The notes: generated by a model not told the origin, from the sequence alone. 64,000 bases of DNA from Frigoriflavimonas asaccharolytica (GCF_013294015.1 NZ_JABSNO010000017.1:1-64000), one strand, 5' to 3'. Counted from the stretch's first letter, positions 28,270 to 38,140 are shown. Numbers and translations are program-made.

Positions 28270-29991
28270 TTGAAAAAATTTTTTCTTATTCTATTTGTTA
28301 TCGCAAGTTTTTTCTCTCCCACCAGCAAATTATATTCTCAGAAGTTGATCGTTAAAAATTTGACCTACGAGAAAATTGAGAAAAAAATTGATAGTCTGCA
28401 AGACGATAAAGTTCAAGCTTTAAAATTGATTGATTTTTACATAAAAAAATCTAAAAAAGAAAAAAATGATCAATCTTTGGTTTATGCATATAGATATGCA
28501 AGCAACTATAATGAAATTCCCAAAAATTTTAAATATGCAGATAGCGCCCTTTTAATTGCAAAAAAATCTGAAGATATACAGCTCCTCACAGATGCATACT
28601 TGAATAAGGGGACTATATATATGTATGAAGAATATTATAAAATAGCATTGGACAATATTTTAATGGCCAATAAGTATTCTATGCAATTAAAAGATGATTA
28701 TACGATCAATAAAACCATCTACTTTATCGCCCAAAACAAAATTTACCTCGGTAATTATGAAGATGCAAACAGCGAACTGAAAATATGTTTGGAATATTTT
28801 AAAAAAAACTTGAAAGATAAATCTTCTTTGGGGAAAAACTCTCAAATGTACTATCTCTACTCTATGATGTGCTATTTAGATACCAATTCTAAATTAGGAA
28901 AAAATGCAGAAAACAGTGCTTTAGTAAAAGAGACCATAGAATATCTTAAAAAAAACAAGCTAGAAAAGTATATCCCTTATTTTATATCTATTGAAGGTAC
29001 GGATGCATTCTACAACAACAATTATCCTCTTGCAATTTCTAAACTGCAGAAAGCATTGAACTCCTACGATGACCAGTGGGGACACATCACAGAAATTTAT
29101 TACATCGGTCTGTCTAATTGGAAATTGGGAAAACAAGATGTTGCCGTAAAATACCTAGAAGAGATAGATAAGGAATATGAAAAGAAAAGAAAAATAAGTC
29201 CAGAATTTCGCCCTGCTTATGAACTTCTTATTAAATATAATGATTCTATAGGCAATAAGGATAAGCAATTGGAGTATATTAACAAACTTATGCTTCTTGA
29301 TAAATCTTACATAAAAAACTACACCTACCTCTATTCTAAAATAAATAAGGAATACGATACCCAAAAATTATTGCAAGAAAAAAACCGAATAGAGAGATCT
29401 CTACACAGAACTACGATATTAACGGTGTTACTTCTTATTATAATTTTAATAATTTGTATAGGCGGCTATAAATTTTACGAAGTTCGAAAAACTTATAAAG
29501 TACAATTTAACGATATTTTCAATGGAAATTTCCGGAAAAATAAGACACCTATCACGGTAATATTAGAAGAGCCCGACATTGAAGATGAACCAAAAGTGGA
29601 GGAAATAGAATTCTACAACAAAATACTATCTATAAAACCAAATATGGTAAAGAAGATTCTTACTAAATTAGAAAAATTTGAGGAGGAAAATAAATTTACC
29701 GACGCACAACTTTCTATAAAATCACTTAGCGAAGATTTTGGTACCAACTATGTTTATTTATCCAAGATCGTTAATGTATATCGTGGCAACAATTTTAATA
29801 TTTACATCAACGATTTGCGGTTAGAATATGCGATAGAACTTTTGAAGGAAAAGAAATACCTATATTTAGATATCAAGGAGCTCGCTGCTATTTCTGGTTT
29901 TTCTACACCTAATAGTTTTTCTTCCAATTTTGTGCGCAAATTTAAAATGAAACCATCCTACTTTATCAAACTTCTTAAAAATAAAGTATAG
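28270..29991 (+). CDS. Membrane-bound TPR protein with AraC-type DNA-binding domain
   Basis: A 573-residue protein that begins with TTG: the ATG at 28263 is followed at once by a stop, whereas TTG 28270 opens a signal peptide or anchor (KKFFLILFVIASFFS). Residues 35-365 are helical tetratricopeptide-like repeats predicted in the periplasm. One membrane segment follows at about 378-396 (ILTVLLLIIILIICIGGY), then a cytoplasmic AraC helix-turn-helix domain at about 470-573 (SLSEDFGTNYVYLSKIVN; ELAAISGFSTPNSFSSNF; FKMKPSYF). This architecture is a one-component transmembrane regulator. It is the only plus-strand gene in the 42-kb array, so it is a candidate regulator of some modules. It converges on S7. 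Confidence 0.85.
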   Translation: MKKFFLILFVIASFFSPTSKLYSQKLIVKNLTYEKIEKKIDSLQDDKVQALKLIDFYIKKSKKEKNDQSLVYAYRYASNYNEIPKNFKYADSALLIAKKSEDIQLLTDAYLNKGTIYMYEEYYKIALDNILMANKYSMQLKDDYTINKTIYFIAQNKIYLGNYEDANSELKICLEYFKKNLKDKSSLGKNSQMYYLYSMMCYLDTNSKLGKNAENSALVKETIEYLKKNKLEKYIPYFISIEGTDAFYNNNYPLAISKLQKALNSYDDQWGHITEIYYIGLSNWKLGKQDVAVKYLEEIDKEYEKKRKISPEFRPAYELLIKYNDSIGNKDKQLEYINKLMLLDKSYIKNYTYLYSKINKEYDTQKLLQEKNRIERSLHRTTILTVLLLIIILIICIGGYKFYEVRKTYKVQFNDIFNGNFRKNKTPITVILEEPDIEDEPKVEEIEFYNKILSIKPNMVKKILTKLEKFEEENKFTDAQLSIKSLSEDFGTNYVYLSKIVNVYRGNNFNIYINDLRLEYAIELLKEKKYLYLDIKELAAISGFSTPNSFSSNFVRKFKMKPSYFIKLLKNKV

Positions 29992-30040
29992 TTTATTTCA
30001 TTAATTGATTTTATCTACAAGATTAAAAATTTAGCCTAAA

Positions 30041-30562
30041 TTAAATTCCTGTCCAAAACGACCAAACAGTACCGTTGAAAACTGCAAATTGTTTGGTATT
30101 TGGGTCGTAAACCATCATACCTGGAGAAGGATTAGGAATATTGAGGTGTGCATCTGCTACTATTGGTAAAATCATGGCTTTGTTGGTATCTGATAATACT
30201 AAAATACCTGCAGTAGTATCTGTATTGGCATTAGATCCAATCACAGTTTTGGCAGTAGGCACATCTGTAAGTGCATCTTGCAAAGTGGTATTTGCAAAAC
30301 CATTTCCATCTATGGAAAAATCTTTCCAACTTGCATTTAGCTTTACTTTTATTTTAAAATCTGCAGCATCATAAATTACTGTACCAAGTACTGCATTTGT
30401 TACACTATTTTGAGAGGAAACCCACGGTAGAATAATTCCTTTGTTCCCTGTACCAAATTCTACAGAAACAGAATTATTGGTGGTGGTAGTTTTTCCTATT
30501 GCTACTTGTGAATAGATACTGCTAGATATAAAAAGAGCGATGATTATAATTGATTTGCGCAT
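30041..30562 (-). CDS. Small two-repeat secreted protein, module 7 (S7)
   Basis: A 173-residue secreted protein and the most divergent member of the S family. Signal peptide 1-18 (ending SIYSQ). The internal duplication is clearest here: NKGIILPWVSSQ with GTVIYDAADFK in the first unit, NKAMILPIVADA with GMMVYDPNTKQFAVFNG in the second. It ends SFWTGI, not SFWKP. The spacer to L7 is only 40 bases, lacks the hairpin of the other modules, and no terminator follows before the convergent AraC gene. Confidence 0.72.
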   Translation of the reverse strand: MRKSIIIIALFISSSIYSQVAIGKTTTTNNSVSVEFGTGNKGIILPWVSSQNSVTNAVLGTVIYDAADFKIKVKLNASWKDFSIDGNGFANTTLQDALTDVPTAKTVIGSNANTDTTAGILVLSDTNKAMILPIVADAHLNIPNPSPGMMVYDPNTKQFAVFNGTVWSFWTGI

Positions 30563-30602
30563 TAATTTAAATTTTAAATAATTTATAAAAGATAGAATAT
30601 TT

Positions 30603-32618
30603 CTAAGGACAAGTTTGATTGCTAAGACACTTCCAACCTGCAGAAGTTCCCGTGGTATTTATTTTTAAGCAATCTGCTTGTATATCAAACACCATCATAC
30701 CTTCCACTGGATTGGGAATAGCTATTACTTGCGCTGTAGTTTGTATTCTATTTACTACAAATCCTTTTGTTTTGGCCTCCATTGCAGTCCATCCACTTTG
30801 TCTCACCATTGGCCAATTGCCATTGTCTGCACCAGCTCTAGCTAATGCTGTAATACCATGTTGAGTAGGATATAGATTTCCATCTTTAAGAGCAGGTTTG
30901 TAGCATGCTCCACAGATAGTAACGTTTTTTGAAGTACTAGATATTGTACCATTGCCTCCACTTGTAGCACCATTTGCAGGAAATTCTGTAACAGAAAAAG
31001 AAGTACTAAGACCATTTAAACCTCCCGTAGAATTTTTGATAGAAGCATCTACAGTAGCATTGATAATAGCTACTACTCCACCACCTCCACCTCCACCTGG
31101 GCTTTCAGCTTCATTAGAATTGATCAATTGGTCTCCACCTTTACCTCCGTTTGCTCTTACTACAGCGGCATTTACTATTTCTATGGTTTGTATAAGCACA
31201 GTACCACCACCGCCACCTCCTCCAGGTGCATCATTACCTGCTCCAACAGTATTAAGTGCAGCTTCTCCATTCGCAGTGAATGTACCTGTACCAGAAATTT
31301 TGTTTAAATTCATTACTAGAACTATTCCACCTCCATTTGCTGCTCTTTGATGGGCATTATTATTTCCATCTCCAGCTCCACCGCCACCTCCGAAAAACAG
31401 CTGCTTTTGTATGCCAGAAGTAGTAAGTGGTCTACCGCCAAGTCCGCCCGCAACATCTCTTCTATCTGCTCCCCACGCATCTTGCACTACATTAACAGCA
31501 GGAATACCAGGAGCAATAAAATTTGCTGGGTAAGATGGTCCAATTAAGCAAGCATCCGCATTTACGCTGCTATAACTGTATCCACCTCGACCACCACCAG
31601 CAGAATTTGTGAGTGCGTTTGCATTTGCAATATAATCTGGATCCAATGCCCAAGCACCAGGAATTCCGCAGGTACCAAAACTATTCATCACTCCCGCACC
31701 ACGGAACCAATTTGCTGCAATACCACCATTAGCACCACCTCCACCAGAAGCATTGTGGGCGTTTCCACCACCACCACCATTTGCTGGTGCTCCGCGGCCA
31801 TATCTTCCACCCAAAGCATCATATTCTGAAGAATATCCTGCTATACTTTCACCTTTTTCAGCAGATATATTGGAACTTGTAGTTACAAAATCTGTATAGA
31901 AATTAGCATTAGCACCAGATGTATTATTATCGGTTTCTCCACCTCTAAAACCTGCACTATCTGCATTGATAGTACCATTATTTACTAAATTATTAGATAA
32001 AATAGTATTTATCCCTCCTCTCCGTCTTTCAACTGCTGCTGCATTTGCACCTCCAAAATTTGCAGATCCCCAAGGTACAGTAACTATAGAACCAGTAGCA
32101 GTAACAGTGAGCGTATTATATTGTGGAACTCTTACCACCTGCACATGGTTTGCAATTGCATAAGAATTGGTAACAGCGCAAGATAAATTAATTGTATTTC
32201 CTGCAACGCTTACCACTCTTGCATATTCATAATTACCTGCACCATTGTAAGAAGTTATTGCTCCATAATCAATAGTATTAGTAGTATTTATTATGGCACC
32301 TTGCACTTGGTAAATCATTATTAAATCTCCTGTAGAAAGAGCGTTACTAGAGTATGATGCAGCATTTGAAACAAAACCAGTGAGGTAAGTACTGCCATCT
32401 CTATTTAAATCGGCTATATTTGATACACTAAAGCTGGTAGCACCTGCTGCAATATTAGCCGCAGGTTTTGCATACCTATTTAAAACAGTATTGCTTGTTG
32501 ATAATGTAAGATTGCCATCTTTTCCTGCCTGAGCAAAAAATGTTGAGCAGGTGAATAATACCAAAAAAGCATAAAACTTATGTGCTTTTTTACTACTAAA
32601 AAATAAATATAATTTCAT
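30603..32618 (-). CDS. Large glycine-rich surface protein with conserved tail, module 7 (L7)
   Basis: A 671-residue secreted protein with a signal peptide ending TFFAQ (about 30). The N-terminal part (KDGNLTLSTSNTVLNRYAK, about 34-52) is followed by a beta-rich region and by glycine runs between about 265 and 500 (GGGGGNAHNASGGGGANGG; FFGGGGGAGDGNNNAHQRA; APGGGGGGGTVLIQT), typical of elongated beta-helix-like surface proteins. The tail is the most divergent (GMMVFDIQADCLKIN, KCLSNQTCP) but keeps NWPMVRQS and KGFVVNR. There are no thrombospondin type 3 motifs. A related N-terminal fragment survives as a pseudogene at 47365-47631. Confidence 0.72.
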   Translation of the reverse strand: MKLYLFFSSKKAHKFYAFLVLFTCSTFFAQAGKDGNLTLSTSNTVLNRYAKPAANIAAGATSFSVSNIADLNRDGSTYLTGFVSNAASYSSNALSTGDLIMIYQVQGAIINTTNTIDYGAITSYNGAGNYEYARVVSVAGNTINLSCAVTNSYAIANHVQVVRVPQYNTLTVTATGSIVTVPWGSANFGGANAAAVERRRGGINTILSNNLVNNGTINADSAGFRGGETDNNTSGANANFYTDFVTTSSNISAEKGESIAGYSSEYDALGGRYGRGAPANGGGGGNAHNASGGGGANGGIAANWFRGAGVMNSFGTCGIPGAWALDPDYIANANALTNSAGGGRGGYSYSSVNADACLIGPSYPANFIAPGIPAVNVVQDAWGADRRDVAGGLGGRPLTTSGIQKQLFFGGGGGAGDGNNNAHQRAANGGGIVLVMNLNKISGTGTFTANGEAALNTVGAGNDAPGGGGGGGTVLIQTIEIVNAAVVRANGGKGGDQLINSNEAESPGGGGGGGVVAIINATVDASIKNSTGGLNGLSTSFSVTEFPANGATSGGNGTISSTSKNVTICGACYKPALKDGNLYPTQHGITALARAGADNGNWPMVRQSGWTAMEAKTKGFVVNRIQTTAQVIAIPNPVEGMMVFDIQADCLKINTTGTSAGWKCLSNQTCP

Positions 32619-32662
32619 AAGAAAATTTTTATATCTGAATTTTGTAAATTTAAATAAGTGGA

Positions 32663-32860
32663 TTAAAGGATTTTAATCGGCCGCAAAGTAAACACGAATT
32701 GGCTCCGAATCCAAAATAATAACAATGTTCTATTGATAAAGCCAAATTGTTTGTTGTTTGGATCATTTAACGTCATTTTCATCAACTGTTTTTATATAAT
32801 TGATGGAAACCATCGCCATTACAATGGCAAATTTGCGCGTATTTCGTTAAATCTGTATGC
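32663..32860 (-). pseudogene. Decayed S-type gene fragment upstream of L7
   Basis: On the minus strand one frame gives NTRKFAIVMAMVSINY, comparable to DTNKAMILPIVADAHLN of S7, and the next frame continues NDPNNKQFGFINRTLLLFWI, comparable to YDPNTKQFAVFNGTVWSFWT of S7. A frameshift near 32780 separates the halves. It ends 44 bases before L7. Interpretation as an S remnant is inference from this two-part similarity. Confidence 0.45.
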
Positions 32861-33422
32861 CTCTTTGAGGAAAAAAAGTGTGAATATTAAGTTCATGGAA
32901 TTACAATTTGAAGTATATGATAATTTAACCTTAAAAAAACATACGAAATAGAAAATTAAAAAGTTTAAAGGTAGTATAAATAACATAAGTATACTAATTT
33001 TAACTTAATAGTACAATATTTTACTATTATTGAGCGCATTCATAGATTTAAAGTCATAAGCTTTCCATATTTTTTAGCGGTAAAAAAATAACAATCTGTA
33101 GCAGTGAATTTTTAAAATCATTGCTACTCGAAAAGGCTAAGTTTCGAGAGATATTCATAAATAAAAAAGAACATAAAACTAGCAGATAGTAAAATAACGT
33201 ATAGAGAGATAGCAGAAAAATGAGCTTTAGCCAAAAGCAGTATTTGAATATAGAGATAAGTATTCACAAAATTAAATGTGGAAAATAGAAATGGCTTGGT
33301 ACTTTTTTTTATAACACGATTTGAAGGAAGATAAAATATTTATGCAGTAACTTTTACATAATTTGAAAAAACAAAACACAACTTTTATGTAAATCTAAAT
33401 TAAACTAAAAACTGCATAATTG
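32861..33422. other. Intergenic, mostly featureless AT-rich DNA
   Basis: No supported gene on either strand. It should contain the module 7 promoter, but I found no clean TAnnTTTG element. Confidence 0.35.
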
Positions 33423-33454
33423 CCGCTTTACCTTATAGGTAAGCGGTTTTTTTT
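33423..33454 (+). terminator. Plus-strand terminator without an obvious gene
   Basis: CCGCTTTACC (33423-33432) pairs with GGTAAGCGG (33438-33446) with one bulged T, followed by eight T on the plus strand. No plus-strand gene lies upstream within 3 kb. Confidence 0.55.
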
Positions 33455-33535
33455 GATAAGATTATGATTTTTTCGAATAATTATACTAGCTATTTCTTAA
33501 TACTGTATTATGAAAATTCATATTGACAGGTCATT

Positions 33536-33572
33536 CAAAAAAAAAACCGCCTGCTAAATTAACAGGCGGTTG
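33536..33572 (-). terminator. Terminator of module 6
   Basis: ACCGCCTG (33546-33553) pairs perfectly with CAGGCGGT (33563-33570); a long T run follows on the minus strand, 28 bases after the S6 stop. Confidence 0.85.
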
Positions 33573-33599
33573 TCTTAAGTATTTTAATGTATATATCTT

Positions 33600-34160
33600 T
33601 TACGGTTTCCAAAAAGACCACTTAGCTCCATTGTAAACTGCCAAACGTTTTGCGCCCGCTTTGTTTACGTAAACCATCATTCCTGGTGAAGGACTTAGAA
33701 TATTTTGCACATCTGCTACTATTGGCAAAATCATCGCTTTCGTGGTAGATTCTAATACCAAAACGCCATCTGCAGAACTGCTGGTTGCACCAATGATGGC
33801 TTTTGAGTTTGCTAATTCTGTGATAGAAGCTGGCTGTTCTGTTGCAAAATTGGCTAAAACTGTGCTGCTGTTTAAATTCGCGTTTTGGCCACTTAAATCT
33901 ACCCATCCTTTTACAGCTCCAGCGTAATATTTTACTCTAGATGTTAAAGGTGTGCTTGCATCTAGAAGTATCGTACCTTCTGTAGGTGCTGTCGGGATTG
34001 TTCTTACATAAGGCAAAATAATTCCTTTATTTTGTCCTGTTGCAAAATCTAATAACACAGAGGTATTTATATTTGTAGATCCAGTTGGTCCACCGATGAT
34101 TACTTGTGCATTCGCGCCGTTTATTATTGCTAAAAATAGTGTTGCTATTATTTTTTTCAT
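33600..34160 (-). CDS. Small two-repeat secreted protein, module 6 (S6)
   Basis: A 186-residue secreted protein, subtype A, nearly identical to S9, S2 and S1. Signal peptide 1-19 (MKKIIATLFLAIINGANAQ, one residue different from the others). First unit LLDFATGQNKGIILPYVR; second unit LVLESTTKAMILPIV, GMMVYVNKAGAKRLAVYNG, SFWKP. The near-identity over the whole gene suggests recent duplication or gene conversion among modules 1, 2, 6 and 9. It begins 78 bases after L6. Confidence 0.75.
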   Translation of the reverse strand: MKKIIATLFLAIINGANAQVIIGGPTGSTNINTSVLLDFATGQNKGIILPYVRTIPTAPTEGTILLDASTPLTSRVKYYAGAVKGWVDLSGQNANLNSSTVLANFATEQPASITELANSKAIIGATSSSADGVLVLESTTKAMILPIVADVQNILSPSPGMMVYVNKAGAKRLAVYNGAKWSFWKP

Positions 34161-34190
34161 TGTTTTTATATTTAAGAATTAAAAAGAGAA

Positions 34191-34220
34191 AGACTTTTCA
34201 TCATTAAAAAAGAAAAGCCT
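34191..34220 (-). promoter_or_regulatory. Intercistronic hairpin L6-S6
   Basis: AGACTTTTC (34191-34199) pairs with GAAAAGCCT (34212-34220) with one G-U wobble. It ends 30 bases before the S6 start. Confidence 0.5.
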
Positions 34221-34238
34221 CCCCTTATATTAAAAATA

Positions 34239-37200
34239 TTATGGACAAGTTGGCGTTACGAAACAACTCCAAGTGCTGCCATCATATAATTTAAGACATT
34301 TGGCTACCGTGTCATATACCATCATTCCATCTTGTGGAGATATAATATTTGTAATCTCAGTCGTTGTCGCTCTGGTAATTACAAAACCTTTTGTGTTAGA
34401 TTCTAAGGCTGTGAAACCTGATTTTCTAATCATTGGCCAGTTGCCATTGTCTGCACCTGCTTTTTGTAATAAAGTAATTCCGTGTTTGGTATCTACACCT
34501 GCTGCTGCTGTGTTCGCTGGATCGTAGCAGAAACATGCATTTATAAGGGCGTTTGTGGAAGTTCCAATTCCTTGTCCAGTTCCTGCGATGGTTGGTATAC
34601 CATTAGTTGTAGCTGTGCTTCCTACGGTATTTCCTAGATTTAATAGTACAGACTGATTAAAAGTTCCTGAGGTTGGTGCCGTAGCCGGATTTACTCCATT
34701 TCCACCTTGCAAAGTTCCTGCGGAAGCAACCAAAGAAGTTTTTGGAATGGTAGTATTGCCGCCTTCTGCAGCATCTGGACAACCATCATTATCAGAGTCT
34801 AGGTCTAAAATATTTGGAATACCATCTCCGTCTTTATCACATACCACTTTTATAGGTAACCTAGTATCGTCTAAGATTATTTCACCATTTCCATCACTAT
34901 CGCCATATAAATACATTCTTACTTTGTAAGAACTATTTGGCATCAAAGAAATGACATTTGTAGGGTTTAATGTTCTGATTATATGCAGTGTCCGATTTCC
35001 GAATACAATTGGCCCGGCTATAATTCTGGTGTTCATATCTAGAGCACTTCCATACTGGCGAGTACTAAATACTACTGTGTTTGTTACAAAATTATCATTA
35101 CTAATTCGCACTTCATAATTGAAATTACCTGCTATAGGCAAGCCAGAATCTCTATCTGTCCAATGTGAATATTCAAATCTATCTAAGTACGTTGGCTCTA
35201 CAAAGGCACCTGTAGTAAATGCCCATTGAACGTAATCGTTGTTCGTTATAGCTCCTGCAAGTGTACTTTGATCCGCGCCATTAAATTGTAATGATGTTAC
35301 TAATCCGTAAGCTGTTCCAAGTACCGCTGTATTGGAACCTCCAATACTTTGGCCATCGTTCGAAGCAATATACAAACCATCTGCCCAATCATCTGTACCA
35401 CCAGGTATTGTTATACTACCATTGTTGTTTCCATAGTTCCCGACAGCCGATCCATTGGTAGGACTTGCTGCAGACATTGGCATAGGACATTCAACAGTGT
35501 CTAAAATACCATCATTATCATCATCTAAATCACAGAAATCTGAAATCCCATCACCATCAGAATCTGGATTGGCAGCTGTGATTGCACACGGATCAACGCA
35601 AGCATTGATTGCTGTATTTTGTGAAGATCCTAATGCTTGTCCCGTTCCAGCTAATGTAGGTACACCATTTGTAGTGGGTGTTGTTCCAACTGGACCTGGT
35701 AGATTTCTAATTATTGGTAAATTATATGTTCCACTTGTAGCACCAGAATTTCCTCCTGGCATTGTAGAATTTGTTAAATTTCCATCTAGAAAGCTTCCAC
35801 CTCCTTCTATTGCATCTGGACAACCATCGTTGTCGGAATCTAGATCTAAATAATCTGGGATTCCATCTCCATCGGTATCGTTACATCCTTTTATAAAGAC
35901 GTTGTCTAAAATCCAATCATCTAAGCCAGCAATATGTCTAAATAGTAATGGTGCTGCAACTCCAGGATCTGGTACAAATACACTAACAGTACCCATAATA
36001 TTTTGCACTAAGCTATTTGGTGTACCATAAGCACCATTCATATAAGTAATGGTTACAGGATCAGTTCCTGAAGTTGGATTATAAATGGATGCATAAATAA
36101 TTCCATTAAATTCGACTTGAAAAGTTGCATCATTACCTGGTGAGGCATTTCCGTTACTTGGTCTTAAGTCAAATTTTATTTCTAATTCGCCTGTTAAACT
36201 AAAAGTATTAGGTATCGTTTGACTTAATGTTTGAATGGTGTTATTTTGATCTATAACGACAACACCGGATACAAATTGCCATCCTCCTGAACTTGTCCAG
36301 CCAGTTCCTGCAGCGGAGAAATCTCCGTTAGTAACTGCATTTATTCCTGAACATTCCACAGTATCTAAAATACCATCATTATCATCGTCTAGATCATTAA
36401 TATCTGCTATTCCATCGCCGTCACTGTCTGCGTTTATCGTTATTTTTACGGTAGTGGTAGTACAAACAGTAGATGCATTAACGGAACATAATCTATATTG
36501 TATATTATAAACACCTACGGGTACTGTATTTGCAACAGAAATCTGCCCTGTGCCATTATTTAGGCTTATTCCTGCTGGCCAAGTTCCCACTATCACTACT
36601 GTGGAATTTGCAGAAGTTGCTGGTACGTTATCTATGGTATCGTTTGCTCTTACACTTCCTGTAGAAAAGTTTGTATTGACCACTCCAGAATAGGAATCAG
36701 GTTTTGGAATAACGATATCAGGACAAAGCTCCATAACGAATTCTATACCATCTGCACCACCACCATCAGCACCAATACCTCTAGCTGTAAACGTCAACGT
36801 CGTAAAACCATTTCCGCTGGTATCACTGAAGCCAAGAGTACCTGCTCCAGTTCCCGTTGCATCCGCTGTAGCTTCTGCAGAGGTTGCTCCCGTGATAAAA
36901 GGAGTTCTAAAAATTTTGTTCCCAACTACCTCAAATTGTGGGTTTCCAGAAAGACGCGTCATAGTAACAGATGGCGATGTAAATGTGAACTCTGTAGAAT
37001 TCGTCACACCTGCATCTATTCCCCCTAATCTATCTAAATGCAATTTAAATTCTTTTATAGGTCTGCTGAAAGTTATAGTAAACTGTCTTGTACCTGAATC
37101 TATTGTAGCATCTGTACCAACCTCAGGTGTGGAATCCCAAAAAAACACAAATTCAAGAGAGTTGCTTCCTGCAATACTTGCTGGAGACCAGAAGTTGGTA

Positions 37201-37442
37201 GTATTGAAGGTACCATTTGGCGTATAGCTCATAGCTGTAGGAGATTTTCCTGCCTCCGGAATGTCCTGCGTGGCCATACTTACCGTTACTCCGCTTATTG
37301 TATTACTACGAGGCTCGCCAGTACCTGCAGCTCCATTCCAAGTACCACTTTTTCCAAGGGTACATTGTGCTTGTAAAACTCCACTACCTATAAAAAGCAG
37401 TAAAGTAGCTATTATTAGATTTTTAGTAAATTTATTATTCAT
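34239..37442 (-). CDS. Large multidomain surface protein with conserved tail, module 6 (L6)
   Basis: A 1067-residue secreted protein with a signal peptide ending VLQAQ (about 26). The first 240 residues are a beta domain (VFFWDSTPEVG; TLTFTARGIGADGGGADGI). A putative-Ig-like segment (NGTGQISVANTVPVGVYNI) follows. Then thrombospondin type 3 blocks recur five times (DSDGDGIADINDLDDDNDG; DTDGDGIPDYLDLDSDNDG; DSDGDGISDFCDLDDDNDG; KDGDGIPNILDLDSDNDG), separated by beta domains. These Asp-rich motifs should bind calcium and stiffen the protein. It ends in a subtype A tail (KCLKLYDGSTWSCF, TPTCP), matching its subtype A partner S6. It lies 59 bases after P3. Confidence 0.75.
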   Translation of the reverse strand: MNNKFTKNLIIATLLLFIGSGVLQAQCTLGKSGTWNGAAGTGEPRSNTISGVTVSMATQDIPEAGKSPTAMSYTPNGTFNTTNFWSPASIAGSNSLEFVFFWDSTPEVGTDATIDSGTRQFTITFSRPIKEFKLHLDRLGGIDAGVTNSTEFTFTSPSVTMTRLSGNPQFEVVGNKIFRTPFITGATSAEATADATGTGAGTLGFSDTSGNGFTTLTFTARGIGADGGGADGIEFVMELCPDIVIPKPDSYSGVVNTNFSTGSVRANDTIDNVPATSANSTVVIVGTWPAGISLNNGTGQISVANTVPVGVYNIQYRLCSVNASTVCTTTTVKITINADSDGDGIADINDLDDDNDGILDTVECSGINAVTNGDFSAAGTGWTSSGGWQFVSGVVVIDQNNTIQTLSQTIPNTFSLTGELEIKFDLRPSNGNASPGNDATFQVEFNGIIYASIYNPTSGTDPVTITYMNGAYGTPNSLVQNIMGTVSVFVPDPGVAAPLLFRHIAGLDDWILDNVFIKGCNDTDGDGIPDYLDLDSDNDGCPDAIEGGGSFLDGNLTNSTMPGGNSGATSGTYNLPIIRNLPGPVGTTPTTNGVPTLAGTGQALGSSQNTAINACVDPCAITAANPDSDGDGISDFCDLDDDNDGILDTVECPMPMSAASPTNGSAVGNYGNNNGSITIPGGTDDWADGLYIASNDGQSIGGSNTAVLGTAYGLVTSLQFNGADQSTLAGAITNNDYVQWAFTTGAFVEPTYLDRFEYSHWTDRDSGLPIAGNFNYEVRISNDNFVTNTVVFSTRQYGSALDMNTRIIAGPIVFGNRTLHIIRTLNPTNVISLMPNSSYKVRMYLYGDSDGNGEIILDDTRLPIKVVCDKDGDGIPNILDLDSDNDGCPDAAEGGNTTIPKTSLVASAGTLQGGNGVNPATAPTSGTFNQSVLLNLGNTVGSTATTNGIPTIAGTGQGIGTSTNALINACFCYDPANTAAAGVDTKHGITLLQKAGADNGNWPMIRKSGFTALESNTKGFVITRATTTEITNIISPQDGMMVYDTVAKCLKLYDGSTWSCFVTPTCP

Positions 37443-37501
37443 TTTAATTATTGCTATTTTTTATTTAAAAGATAGTCCTATTAAGACTACATAAGTACAC
37501 T

Positions 37502-38140
37502 TCATGAAATAACAAAAAATGGTGGTGCACGAGATGATGAATTACCGTATTTATGAAATGGTAAATACAGAAATGAGGCATAGAATTTTTGCTTCTCTTT
37601 TTCTTCAAATCCACCGTAAATATGAGAATTTGCAAAAATTGCTTTCTGAAATTTCACGGAAGAAGATATACCATTTCCAATAGCTTCTATATTTCTTTTT
37701 CTAGTGGAAGGGTTTAAATCTGAAGAAATTGGATGGTTGAATGTAGCAAAATGAGCGGTTTCAGCAACATGCTTTTGCTGTTTTTCTAGTGCTTCTTGCT
37801 CTTTTTGTTTTATTTGTTGAATTTCTGATGCTAGAGATTTTTTGCCAAATTTATTAGATTTTTTTTCTGTAGCTGCTATTTTCTCAATTGTATAAGACGC
37901 CTTGATATAGGATGTTTCTTCTTCAATTATCATTTTTGCATTGCCAGCAAGATACACATTTGCAACATTCTTGAGCTCAGCGTTTTCTGTTGAAATAGCT
38001 TTTTTTGCTTCTGCGTTTTTCGCTTCTGTTTTTTTTCCCTGCACAATAATCTTTGCATCGCCTGAAATAAAAATTTGAGCAAAAGACATGGAAAAATTCA
38101 TTAAAAAAAGAAAGGAAAACACTCTTATGGAAGATTTCAT
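37502..38140 (-). CDS. Secreted protein with C-terminal R-A-P-P motif, module 6 (P3)
   Basis: A 212-residue protein of no known family. I chose ATG 38140 because it opens directly into a signal peptide (MKSSIRVFSFLFLMNFSMSF); the frame is open for 51 more codons upstream without sense. Two short beta motifs, IFISGDAKIIVQG (about 23-35) and VYLAGNAKMIIEE (about 63-75), are repeats of one another, and P1 has the related YISGDAVIF. A Lys/Gln/Glu-rich helix, probably coiled coil, spans about 95-130. It ends YGNSSSRAPPFFVIS. The role is unknown; constant position in front of L suggests co-function. Confidence 0.58.
   Translation of the reverse strand: MKSSIRVFSFLFLMNFSMSFAQIFISGDAKIIVQGKKTEAKNAEAKKAISTENAELKNVANVYLAGNAKMIIEEETSYIKASYTIEKIAATEKKSNKFGKKSLASEIQQIKQKEQEALEKQQKHVAETAHFATFNHPISSDLNPSTRKRNIEAIGNGISSSVKFQKAIFANSHIYGGFEEKEKQKFYASFLYLPFHKYGNSSSRAPPFFVIS

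Noticed and set aside
30952-31350. Open frame on the plus strand with long proline runs
   Set aside because: It is the antisense of the glycine-rich part of L7 (GGN codons read as CCN); no independent support.
32733-32951. Open frame of 72 codons on the plus strand
   Set aside because: No signal peptide or family match; it overlaps the S-like remnant on the other strand, which explains the composition better.
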